DNA from: Bacillota bacterium
GTDB taxonomy: Bacteria > Bacillota_I > Bacilli_A > MOL361 > Turicibacteraceae
Length of the DNA: 8,276 nt
Assembly: GCA_003486705.1 (NCBI GenBank)
Contig: DNGE01000178.1
Coordinates: 7,810 to 16,085, forward strand
Direction: 5' to 3'
Part shown: one piece after another, positions 1-5,832 of the stretch
Numbering within the stretch: the stretch's first letter is position 1
Layout: each line of letters starts with the position of its first letter
Notes under the pieces: generated by a model
The model's database searches: none
Seen by the model: only the letters and a program-made list of their open reading frames with translations
What the model was told of the DNA's origin: nothing
Program-made: the position numbers and the translations under genes

Positions 1-255
1 CATTTTAATTCATGTGACATCGAGATAACGTACTGTTCAATCATATCGCGCATTTTATTTTCAGTTAAAACTTTTATTTAAATGTTGTGATTACGTTGTT
101 TTAAATGGTTAGGATACGCTTCATAATTTTCAAACAGAATGTTTATCACACGGGCGTTTACGTCACGATTTGTTCCGCTCGCTTTACCTTAAAGGATGTT
201 ATATAAAAAAAGCTGCATCCCATGACGGAGAATGTGTTCATCATTTTTTTCTCAT
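1..255 (-). pseudogene. Decayed TetR/AcrR-family regulator, N-terminal part, cut by the window edge
   Basis: This looks like the remnant of a TetR-type DNA-binding regulator on the minus strand. An ATG at 253-255 follows an AGGTGG ribosome binding site (261-266), 12 bp after the stop of the upstream remnant. With frame changes, the first part reads MRKNDEHILRHGMQLF, then FYITSFKVKRAEQIVT, then TPV, stops, TFCLKIMKRIL. This follows the layout of a TetR helix-turn-helix (I-L-x-x-G-x-x-L-F ... F ... I-V-x-x-T-x-V-S-K-G-T-F-Y). The frame breaks at the A-run after the ATG and at the T-run near 205-213. Several stops lie in the HTH core. Further on, another frame reads protein-like (ENYEAYPNHLKQRN, then DMIEQYVISMSHELKM), so more frameshifts are likely. 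The family call is inferred from motif spacing by eye. Decay is clear from the sequence. Confidence 0.45.
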
Positions 256-266
256 AATATCCACCT

Positions 267-534
267 TTAGTTAGCGACAACTTTAATTGTAGTTTTACTC
301 ATTCATATCCAAAAACTGTACGTAAATTCTCCTATTTTAGTTTGTGTGACTGTGTTTTTTTGCTTTTTCAAAATTCAAGTCTTTTGCAATATCAAATTCA
401 CGCATGACTAAACTACGATTACAACCATTTAACGTTCCTTGATTCGCGTTAATAATCAGCTTGACTGGAATATCTTTAACAACCGTAATATCCGCATATT
501 TTCGTGACAAGGCAAACGAGCAACTTCTAGGCAT
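267..534 (-). pseudogene. Decayed cupredoxin-like domain gene
   Basis: A 65-codon open stretch (534-337) reads KYADITVVKDIPVKLIINA, then a segment with LNGCN, then MREFDIAKDL. This resembles the cupredoxin-like domains that some Gram-positive bacteria carry, alone or fused to TauE/SafE-type exporters (pattern IPVKWxI...LNGCN...P.ydI.k.l). After its TAA the next frame continues the domain as GEFTYSFWI, stop, MSKTTIKVVAN, ending at a TAA (267-269). Intact relatives usually have YSCWMGM here. In this copy the Cys of that motif is Phe and the Gly codon has become a stop, so a metal-binding residue is lost together with the frame. No convincing N-terminal signal or membrane part lies upstream. The exact parent protein is uncertain. 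The next gene on the strand is the decayed TetR regulator, so the two probably formed an operon. Confidence 0.5.
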
Positions 535-587
535 TATTAGTGAGCATTAACAATAAGACTCTAAAATGACTCATTATATTATGAAAT

Positions 588-628
588 AAAAAAATCGTTG
601 TACCCCTTTTTGGGGCCAACGATTTTTT
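588..628 (-). terminator. Rho-independent terminator of the 642-974 gene
   Basis: An inverted repeat AAAAAATCGTTG / CAACGATTTTTT with an inner CCCC-TTTTT-GGGG stem lies 14 bp after the stop codon of the 642-974 gene. The run of T on both strands would let it work in both directions. It also separates that gene from the decayed genes to the left. Confidence 0.8.
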
Positions 629-641
629 GTACGATCTCTTA

Positions 642-974
642 TTATCTTAAAGCTTGAACTTCTTCAAGTGTTAAACCTACTTTAGTTGATATCATTTCAT
701 CGTCTAATACATCTAATAGTTTTTTAGCAATATTAGTTTTTTCTTGATTACGCACTTTTTCTTCTAGTGATTCTTTTGATTTTGCTACTTTTTTAGCATT
801 TGGAAAATCTAATTTATAGTAGAGTTCCGTACGATAATCTAACAAATCTTGAATTTTTAGTGAACGCTCGTGTTCTTTCCCTTTACATACTAAGGTCTCA
901 CAACGGTTTTCACTTAACACTTTTATTTCTTGATCGATTTTCTCAATTTCTTTTAAAATTTGTTCTGCTGTCAT
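642..974 (-). CDS. Small charged helical protein with an Rpn/transposase-like C-terminal tail
   Basis: This 110-residue protein has no function that I can name. Its ATG follows a GGAGGGG ribosome binding site with a 6-7 nt gap, and a terminator follows the stop, so it looks like a working single gene. Residues 1-80 are highly charged and probably a coiled coil (EQILKEIEKIDQEIKVL, then ELYYKLDFPNAKKVAKSKES). Residues 82-110 (IAKKLLDVLDDEMISTK, then GLTLEEVQALR) match the characteristic end of Rpn/PD-(D/E)XK 'recombination-promoting nuclease/putative transposase' proteins: a helix plus the small G-L-S/T-x-E-E-V/I-x-x-L motif. No nuclease core with D...ExK residues is visible. It may be a stand-alone tail derived from such a protein. 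Cys25 and Cys30 are the only cysteines. It is predicted to be soluble. Confidence 0.7.
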   Translation of the reverse strand: MTAEQILKEIEKIDQEIKVLSENRCETLVCKGKEHERSLKIQDLLDYRTELYYKLDFPNAKKVAKSKESLEEKVRNQEKTNIAKKLLDVLDDEMISTKVGLTLEEVQALR

Positions 975-1498
975 AACATGCCCCTCCGTCTATGTTTAAA
1001 AATAGATTAATGTCCTAAATAAGCAGATACGATGTTAGTATCTCTCTCTCAAACCTCTAAATAATTTGCGTTTTTTTTAAAGGATTTGTCGTTTACTCTG
1101 CTACTAAAATATATGCACTTAAAATGAATTTATGAACTCAAGTGACAAGAAATTGGTCTTCTATTTTAATCGAAGTAACTATAACATTAAAAACATTAGT
1201 TTTCGAATAGTGTGCGTTTTATAAAGGAAATGACGTTCACTATTATTAAGTAACTAAACTTAAGAAATTAAATTATTTTCTTATCTTCTTTTATTAAAAG
1301 AGATGTAGAACAATTATTTAGCAACTCTAGGTTATAATAAGTATGAGTGTCGCTTTTTTATTAAATATAATCTCCCTCATTATAAAGAATCCTTTTTATG
1401 AGTGATTATCAAATATACGAGATTGATCGTGTTAAACATAAGGGCCTTATTTAATCAGATAAAAAACAGAAAATACATGTAACGGAGGATTTCTTAAA
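975..1498. other. 524-bp AT-rich intergenic region between divergent genes
   Basis: No coding remnant was recognised here on either strand. It must hold the promoters of the 642-974 gene (leftward) and of the acetyltransferase (rightward). Visible items are a short hairpin AGATAC/GTATCT at about 1026-1044, an imperfect inverted repeat AATAGTG...CACTATT (1206-1244), a TATAAT (1333-1338) without a good -35, a TTGATC (1423-1428), and a 13-bp palindrome ATAAGGGCCTTAT (1438-1450). Confidence 0.5.
1438..1450. promoter_or_regulatory. 13-bp palindrome upstream of the acetyltransferase, possible operator
   Basis: ATAAGG-G-CCTTAT is a perfect palindrome with a single central base, 48 bp upstream of the ATG at 1499 and just after a TTGATC hexamer. 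Its position fits an operator or a start-site hairpin. No terminator-like T-run follows. The role is inferred only from symmetry and position. Confidence 0.3.
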
Positions 1499-1827
1499 AT
1501 GAATATAACAATTAGACGCGAACAACTAGCAGATTACAGAACGGTTGAATCAGTAACGAGGGAAGCTTTTTGGAATTTATATTGTCCAGGATGTAATGAA
1601 CATTTAATTATTAATAAGTTAAGAACCCATGCTGATTTTATTCCGGAGCTATCTTTTGTTATCGAAGTAGATGGCCAGATTGTCGGAAGTATCTTTTACA
1701 CTCACTCAAAGATTGTGACTGAAGGTCAAACTGAATATCCTACTATTACATTTGGACCAGTTAGCATCTTACCAAGTTTTCATCGACAAGGGCTTGGACG
1801 TAAGTTAATTACGCACTCTATCATTAT
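1499..1827 (+). pseudogene. GNAT N-acetyltransferase (YhbS-like), 5' part, split by an IS element
   Basis: This is the first 109 codons of a Gcn5-related N-acetyltransferase, which would transfer the acetyl group of acetyl-CoA to an unknown amine substrate in the cytoplasm. GGAGG (1484-1488) sits 10 nt before the ATG. Residues 52-69 form the beta hairpin FVIEVDGQIVGSIFYTHS. Residues 86-103 are motif A, GPVSILPSFHRQGLGRKL, whose R/Q-x-x-G-x-G/A acetyl-CoA pyrophosphate loop is seen as RQGLGR. The frame then enters the insertion, gains GERTPTS from its left end, and stops at 1850-1852. As it stands the product lacks the second half of the acetyl-CoA fold and is almost certainly inactive. Joining 1827 to 3801 restores the gene in frame, with Ile110 formed across the junction and a total of 215 residues. 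Confidence 0.88.
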
Positions 1828-1838
1828 AGGCGAGAGGA

Positions 1839-1874
1839 CCCCCACCTCTTAGGCGTTAGCCGTAGGTGGCGGGG
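1839..1874 (+). repeat. Left-end hairpin of the IS element (direct-repeat partner of 3757-3792)
   Basis: The stem is CCACCT (1842-1847) with AGGTGG (1864-1869), the inner stem is GGC/GCC around a GTTA loop, and there is an outer CCCC/GGGG. A further GGCGA (1829-1833) can pair with TCGCC (1879-1883), making one long imperfect foldback across the left end. It matches the right-end copy at 32 of 36 positions. In the IS200/IS605 family, such same-strand hairpins near both ends are what TnpA recognises. Confidence 0.8.
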
Positions 1875-1917
1875 TGAATCGCCAACCCTTGAATTGAAAT
1901 CGAAAAAAGTTATATTT

Positions 1918-1942
1918 ACCAGTGCTAGTGGCACTGGTTTTT
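1918..1942 (+). terminator. Terminator-like hairpin between the element's left end and tnpB
   Basis: ACCAGTGC (1918-1925) pairs perfectly with GCACTGGT (1931-1938) around a 5-nt loop, and a T-run (1938-1942) follows directly. Placed upstream of tnpB, it would stop transcription entering from the acetyltransferase promoter and so shield tnpB from host transcription. It could instead be an attenuator in the tnpB leader. Confidence 0.6.
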
Positions 1943-1945
1943 ACA

Positions 1946-1951
1946 TATAAT
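1946..1951 (+). promoter_or_regulatory. Candidate -10 box for tnpB
   Basis: A perfect TATAAT lies 4 nt after the terminator T-run and 47 nt before the tnpB ATG. No good -35 hexamer is present at 16-18 nt, because that stretch lies in the hairpin. The promoter may be weak or may need a different upstream element. Confidence 0.35.
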
Positions 1952-1998
1952 AGAATGTGAACACTTGTTCTGTCTGATATCAAAAAGGAGGTGAAATC

Positions 1999-3516
1999 AT
2001 GACTAAAAAACAAACAGACAAACCCAAAAAACAGTATCGAACTTACGCTTACCGCATCAAACAATCCCACCCTTTGTTTTCGTATTGCGACACGATGTGC
2101 TTGAACGCCAAAAACATGTATAATGTGACGCAATTTCACATTCGTCAAGTGATGACGGGCGTTCAAAAAGACAAAGCTTGTTTGAGTGAAAATGAAAAAC
2201 ACGTTTTCGCCACCCTTGAACAGTGTCTTGTCCAATTAAATGAGATTCAAGAAACGACGTATGAAAAGAAATGCCAAAAGGCCGTTTTGGAGGAAAAGGA
2301 CTTACCCAAAAAACCAACCCCTCATCAGATGCCCACTACTGAAAAATGGTTTTTGACCTACGGGCTTTTAGATGGGATGTTTAAACTTTCTAACAACGCG
2401 GATTACCGAAGCTTACCCACCCAAACCAGTCAAGCGATGATCAAACTCGTGCTACAAGATTGGACGTCTTACTTCGAATCGATAAAAGATTTCAAACACC
2501 ACTCGTCCAAGTATTTAGGACGTCCAAACCTCCCACGCTACGCTAAAAAGAACGGACGTAAAGTGGCCACGTTCACGAATCAAGATGCGGTGATTCGTCA
2601 CATGAAAGAATCTTTCACACACCATGAGTTAAAATTACCCAAAACAAAGCTAACCCTTCCGTTAGGCGACTTGTCGCATTGCGACACCACCGATTTAAAA
2701 GAAGTTCGCATCGTACCCAAAGGCACAGATTATGTCATCGAACTCGTGTGTCAACTCAAACACATCCAAACGTTAGGAACAAAGGAAACGGCAACTCGTA
2801 TCGCCAGCATTGATTTAGGTGTTTCAAATTTCGTAACCATGTCAAACAACATTGGGGAAGCCCCAATTCTTGTTAAGGGCGGCATCTTGAAAAACAAAAA
2901 TCAATTTTACAATCAACAACGCGCACACTACTATGGCATCTTACGTCTTGGAAAATCTCCTAAAGAAGAGCCATTTACTTCTAAACGCTTAAACGCCTTA
3001 GACCGAAAACGTCACGACTTTATGAAAGATTACTTCCATAAAGTAAGCAAACAATTGGTGATGTATTGTTTAGACCACCAAATTGACACGTTAGTGATTG
3101 GGAAAAATGACGGTTGGAAACAACACGTCAACTTTAAGAAAAAGGATAAACAAAATTTCATTCACATTCCTTATAACGTGTTTATCCAAACCCTAACGTA
3201 TAAAGCCGAACAAGCGGGCATCTTTGTTGTCGAAACAGAGGAGTCGTATACGTCAAAAGCGAGTTTCCTCGATCGTGATGCTTTACCTATTTATCAAGAA
3301 AATAACACCACTAAATACACCTTTAGTGGCTATCGTGTCAAACGAAGTTGGTATCAATCCAAACAACACGGACGCATCCATGCCGATGTGAATGGCGCTG
3401 CTAATATTCAACGCAAAGTCTTTCCGCAGGTAGGTGACTCACATGTATGGGACACCGGTGTATTGAAAACACCCATCCCATTAAGTGTCTCTTATGCAAG
3501 TAAAATACAAAAGTAA
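1999..3516 (+). CDS. tnpB: TnpB, RNA-guided DNA endonuclease of an IS605-superfamily element (rearranged RuvC)
   Basis: TnpB proteins bind an RNA made from the element's right end and cut DNA that matches its guide next to a TAM, which helps the element persist after excision. A strong AAGGAGGTGA (1985-1994) sets the ATG. The protein has 505 residues, longer than the roughly 400 usual for TnpB. The N-terminal recognition/wedge part is residues 1-265, with GRPNLPRYAKKNGRK at 174-188 and TFTNQ at 191-195. RuvC-I is SIDLGVSNFVTM with Asp272. The usual RuvC-II Glu position is Gly368 (TLVIGKNDGWKQ), and a Glu cluster follows at 412-415 (VETEESYTSK). The TnpB zinc-ribbon CxxC pairs are missing; YTSKASFLD has Ala421 where related proteins have Cys. 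RuvC-III is HADVNGAANI with Asp463. A subfamily with a relocated catalytic Glu is known, so this is probably still a nuclease, with Glu414 or Glu415 the likely replacement (inference). A second tnpB 3' end follows the stop codon. Confidence 0.93.
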   Translation: MTKKQTDKPKKQYRTYAYRIKQSHPLFSYCDTMCLNAKNMYNVTQFHIRQVMTGVQKDKACLSENEKHVFATLEQCLVQLNEIQETTYEKKCQKAVLEEKDLPKKPTPHQMPTTEKWFLTYGLLDGMFKLSNNADYRSLPTQTSQAMIKLVLQDWTSYFESIKDFKHHSSKYLGRPNLPRYAKKNGRKVATFTNQDAVIRHMKESFTHHELKLPKTKLTLPLGDLSHCDTTDLKEVRIVPKGTDYVIELVCQLKHIQTLGTKETATRIASIDLGVSNFVTMSNNIGEAPILVKGGILKNKNQFYNQQRAHYYGILRLGKSPKEEPFTSKRLNALDRKRHDFMKDYFHKVSKQLVMYCLDHQIDTLVIGKNDGWKQHVNFKKKDKQNFIHIPYNVFIQTLTYKAEQAGIFVVETEESYTSKASFLDRDALPIYQENNTTKYTFSGYRVKRSWYQSKQHGRIHADVNGAANIQRKVFPQVGDSHVWDTGVLKTPIPLSVSYASKIQK

Positions 3517-3540
3517 TCCAAAGTTGCCTTTACATAGAAA

Positions 3541-3651
3541 AACATTTAGCTAGTAAACGTATTTCCCAATAGTGGCACAAGCCACGAATGGAATAAAGGT
3601 GTCATGAAAGCACCTAGTCCGTTACTCGTCGCCCATACAAAAAAGATTTAG
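3541..3651 (+). pseudogene. Remnant of a second, diverged tnpB 3' end
   Basis: Starting 24 bp after the tnpB stop, one frame reads NI, stop, LVNVFPNSGTSHEWNKGV, MKAPSPLLVAHTKKI, then TAG (3649-3651). This aligns with the end of the intact TnpB (NIQRKVFPQVGDSHVWDTGV, LKTPIPLSVSYASKI). About 13 of the last 26 residues are identical, and the shared landmarks are VFP, SH-W, GV-K-P-PL, V and KI. The similarity is at protein level with strong base divergence, so it is not a recent duplication of the same gene. It implies an older, different tnpB whose body is gone, leaving its 3' end still attached to the right end of the element. Confidence 0.72.
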
Positions 3652-3756
3652 CTTGAATCTGAGTTAGAGCATGGTGTTTGGGTAGAGATGCAATTTCCTT
3701 TCAACTTCCGTCAGGAAAAGTAAAAGGGATGAATGACGATACGGTATTAAAAGAAT

Positions 3757-3792
3757 CCCCCACCTCTAAGGCGCAAGCCGTAGGTGGCGGGA
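3757..3792 (+). repeat. Right-end hairpin of the IS element (direct-repeat partner of 1839-1874)
   Basis: The stem is CCACCT (3760-3765) with AGGTGG (3782-3787), and the inner stem is GGC/GCC closed by a GCAA loop, a GNRA-type tetraloop. It differs from the left copy at four positions, two of them in the loop (GCAA here, GTTA at the left). In RNA it would form the last stem before the guide. In single-stranded DNA it would be the transposase recognition hairpin. Confidence 0.8.
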
Positions 3793-3800
3793 GGTTTCAA

Positions 3801-4119
3801 TGAGGCAGCTAAAATGCTTGGATATAAAGCAATCGTTATTTTAGGTTATCCTTATCATTATGAAACATATGGTTTTGTAGGTGGAAAGAAATATAACATT
3901 TCAATGCCAGATGGTAATTTTTATAAAGGTCTACTCGTCTTACCGCTTCAAAATGGAGCTTTAGATCATATTTCTGGTCATGCCTTTTTCTCAGATGTCT
4001 TTGAAACAACAGAAGATGAACTTGAATCTTTCGATAAAATGTTTGAATATAAAGAAAAGAATGTACAAGACAGCCAAAAAGAATTTGAACTAACATCAAC
4101 CATGCTTGATGAATCATAA
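3801..4119 (+). pseudogene. GNAT N-acetyltransferase (YhbS-like), 3' part, split by the IS element
   Basis: This is the second part of the acetyltransferase begun at 1499. The frame resumes with EAAKMLGYKAIVILGYPYHY, the alpha helix and beta strand after motif A, and then YETYGF, the typical motif B region with F-Y-x-x-x-G-F. It ends in an acidic tail rich in Glu and Lys (TTEDELESFDKMFEYKEKN). No ribosome binding site or proper start precedes it. The ATG-like reading from about 3784 lies inside the IS end, so it is not expected to be translated on its own. It supplies the last 105 residues of the restored 215-residue protein. Confidence 0.85.
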
Positions 4120-4173
4120 ACGTAATTAAAACCTATCGACGAAGCATTCATTTTATTATAAAACTTATAAACT

Positions 4174-4221
4174 AAAAAAGATTAATCCTCGTTATTATTA
4201 ACGTTGATTAATCTTTTTTTT
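4174..4221. terminator. Bidirectional terminator between the acetyltransferase and the sensor kinase
   Basis: GATTAATC (4180-4187) pairs with GATTAATC (4206-4213), flanked by six A on the left and eight T on the right, with an inner GTTA/TAAC pair. It serves the plus-strand acetyltransferase remnant and the minus-strand kinase, whose stop lies 26 bp away. Confidence 0.85.
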
Positions 4222-4246
4222 CAAAAATATACCGTCATTTACTACT

Positions 4247-5776
4247 CTAATATAGTTCGCTGATTACTTTATTAATTGCAGCAATATCGATTGGTTTTGT
4301 TAGGTAACCATTCATTCCAACTTGAGTTGCAGTTGTTATTTCTTTAGGGAATACGTGTGCTGACAAAGCATATATCGGAATGTTTTGATCGTCTCTAAAT
4401 GAATTTCTTATTAAAATAGTCGTATCATATCCATCCAGTATTGGCATATTTATATCCATAAACACACAGTCAAAATAATGTACTGACGATTCTTTAAATA
4501 TATCTACGGCTTCACGTCCATTTTGAGCAACCGTTACTTCACAACAAAATTCAGTAAGAATGGTTTTCATTATTTCAGCATTAATTTCATTATCCTCTGC
4601 AACTAAAATATTTAAGACTTTTTTATCTAGATGTGGTGCCTTCACCGCAATTGTTTTTTCTTGTGGCGGTAAAACAAGATTTGATATTTTCATTGGAACT
4701 TTGATGCTAAAACTAGTCCCTCTCCCTAGTTCACTTTCGATATCTATCGTTCCTTTTAAATAATTCGTGTATGATTTTACGATATTTAAACCAATCCCAT
4801 TACCTTCATTATCGTTTTCATCGGCATCTGGTGAGCGATAAAATGGGTCCAAAATATTTTCTAAATACGCATCAGGTATCCCAATTCCGTTATCCGTAAT
4901 TTTGAATTCATATTCATAAACAGATGGTCCAATATTCTCTAGTTGATTAACTTCAACACTGATTTTGCCATCTTCGTTCGTATATTTAATTGCATTAGAG
5001 AGTAAGTTTATAACAATTTCTCTTATCAAAAACTCATCTGAAATCACACAATCATTTATAACACGACTTTTGAAATTTAGTGTTTGATTTTTATCTTCTG
5101 CCAGTGGTTTTATTATGCTGATGATTTCTTCAAATAAAGAACATAACGACATTTGAGCTAAATTAACTTTTGTTAATTCTGCATCAATTTCAAATATACG
5201 GAGTAGAGAGTCGACTAATAACTTTAAATGGTTACCTGATATTAAAAGTTGATCGAGATAATTCTCTAATTTATCTTGGTCATTTCTTACATCCTTAGCA
5301 AGTTGAGCCATTCCTAATATCCCATTAAGTGGCGAACGGATATCATGACTTATATGCGCGAGAAAGGTTTCATTTGCCTTCGTCGTTGCTTCAGCAAATT
5401 GTAATCTTTTTTCTTGTTCTAATGCAACCGTTTTATAGGTGATATCCATAATGACACAATAAAAGACATCTAATTGCGGAATATACGTTGCAATATCATG
5501 AATCCATAAGGTTTGCCCATTTTTATGACGGATTCGAAATTCATAATCTAGCACATTAGACTGGTCAGTTGCTTTTTTTACCTTTTTTAAAATCTCATCT
5601 AAATCATCCAAAAGCAACGATGCAAAACGATTATTAAACTTAGATGAAAATTCATTTTTTGAATACCCTACTAAATGATAAAATGCAGAATTTGCTTCAA
5701 TAACAGTAGAATACCTATCATTTTTACAAATGAGTAACGCACATTCTGATTTATTAAAAAAGTTATAAAACTCCAT
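4247..5776 (-). CDS. Soluble hybrid sensor histidine kinase (PAS - HisKA - HATPase - receiver)
   Basis: This 509-residue protein would sense a signal through its PAS domain, autophosphorylate a histidine and pass the phosphate to its own receiver domain. The start at 5774-5776 is preferred because GGAGG lies 6 nt upstream; an ATG nine codons earlier has no good site. Residues 2-120 are a PAS domain (EANSAFYHLVGYSKNEF; YEFRIRHKNGQTLWIHDI). Residues 138-195 are HisKA with His144 in FLAHISHDIRSPLNGILG. The ATP domain has N-box Asn261 (NLLSNAIKY), G1 DNGIGIP (Asp295), F-box DPFYRS and G2 GNGIGL (325-330). The receiver (388-509) has Glu394/Asp395, phosphoacceptor Asp441 (FMDINMP), Ser472 and Lys494 (LTKP). 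There are no membrane segments. No output domain or partner gene lies nearby, so a separate phosphotransfer protein is likely (inference). Confidence 0.95.
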   Translation of the reverse strand: MEFYNFFNKSECALLICKNDRYSTVIEANSAFYHLVGYSKNEFSSKFNNRFASLLLDDLDEILKKVKKATDQSNVLDYEFRIRHKNGQTLWIHDIATYIPQLDVFYCVIMDITYKTVALEQEKRLQFAEATTKANETFLAHISHDIRSPLNGILGMAQLAKDVRNDQDKLENYLDQLLISGNHLKLLVDSLLRIFEIDAELTKVNLAQMSLCSLFEEIISIIKPLAEDKNQTLNFKSRVINDCVISDEFLIREIVINLLSNAIKYTNEDGKISVEVNQLENIGPSVYEYEFKITDNGIGIPDAYLENILDPFYRSPDADENDNEGNGIGLNIVKSYTNYLKGTIDIESELGRGTSFSIKVPMKISNLVLPPQEKTIAVKAPHLDKKVLNILVAEDNEINAEIMKTILTEFCCEVTVAQNGREAVDIFKESSVHYFDCVFMDINMPILDGYDTTILIRNSFRDDQNIPIYALSAHVFPKEITTATQVGMNGYLTKPIDIAAINKVISELY

Positions 5777-5832
5777 TTTTATCCTCCAAATATTTCCCCT
5801 CATATACTGTTTTTCACTTCAACAACTCAAAA

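Larger units (their letters stand above)
1828..3800 (+). mobile_element. IS200/IS605-superfamily element of the tnpB-only (IS1341-like) type
   Basis: This 1,973-bp element carries tnpB and no Y1-type tnpA. The borders were set by restoring the split acetyltransferase. CATTAT (to 1827) joined to TGAGGCAGCT (from 3801) gives ...SIIIEAAKMLGYKAIV..., in frame and without a target duplication, as expected for this superfamily. Each subterminal end holds a near-identical 36-nt hairpin sequence in the same orientation (1839-1874 and 3757-3792). The right end is GGGAGGTTTCAA, resembling ends that abut the guide of TnpB RNAs. It appears richer in GC than its surroundings by eye, which fits recent arrival. 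Without tnpA it would need a transposase in trans. Border positions could shift by a base or two if the join shares bases. Confidence 0.88.
3541..3820 (+). ncRNA. Predicted omegaRNA (reRNA): scaffold 3541-3800 and guide from 3801
   Basis: TnpB guide RNAs come from the 3' end of tnpB and the right end of the element, with the guide copied from the flanking host DNA. The supporting structures are hairpin GTGGC-ACAA-GCCAC (3572-3585); a two-tier stem AATGGA (3587-3592) with TCCGTT (3617-3622) enclosing AGGTG (3597-3601) with CACCT (3611-3615); TTTCCT (3694-3699) with AGGAAA (3713-3718); and the right-end hairpin (3757-3792). The scaffold would end at TTCAA (3800), and the guide would begin TGAGGCAGCTAAAATG, which is acetyltransferase sequence. 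The 5' end is unknown and may lie inside tnpB. RNA identity is inferred from position and fold. Confidence 0.6.

Noticed and set aside
1206..1244. Inverted repeat AATAGTG...CACTATT as IS remnant or terminator
   Set aside because: The repeat is short and imperfect in an AT-rich stretch, with no T-run, no flanking duplication and no transposase fragment nearby.
1849..2317. Two minus-strand open frames over the start of tnpB
   Set aside because: They lie opposite a clear tnpB gene, have no ribosome binding site and show no recognisable family. They are shadows of the coding strand.
1999..3516. TnpB as a nuclease-dead RNA-guided repressor (TldR-like)
   Set aside because: Asp272 and Asp463 are retained, a replacement Glu cluster is present, and the gene sits in an element with intact ends, not beside a fixed host target gene.
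3836..4117. Minus-strand open frame opposite the acetyltransferase 3' part
   Set aside because: The plus strand holds the conserved GNAT sequence in the restored frame. The opposite frame has no start signal or known motif.
4560..4763. Plus-strand open frame inside the sensor kinase gene
   Set aside because: It lies antisense to the kinase ATPase and linker region, with no ribosome site and low-complexity hydrophobic content.
5774..5803. Earlier kinase start at 5803
   Set aside because: It has no good ribosome site. GGAGG is correctly spaced only for the ATG at 5774-5776, and the PAS domain begins there.
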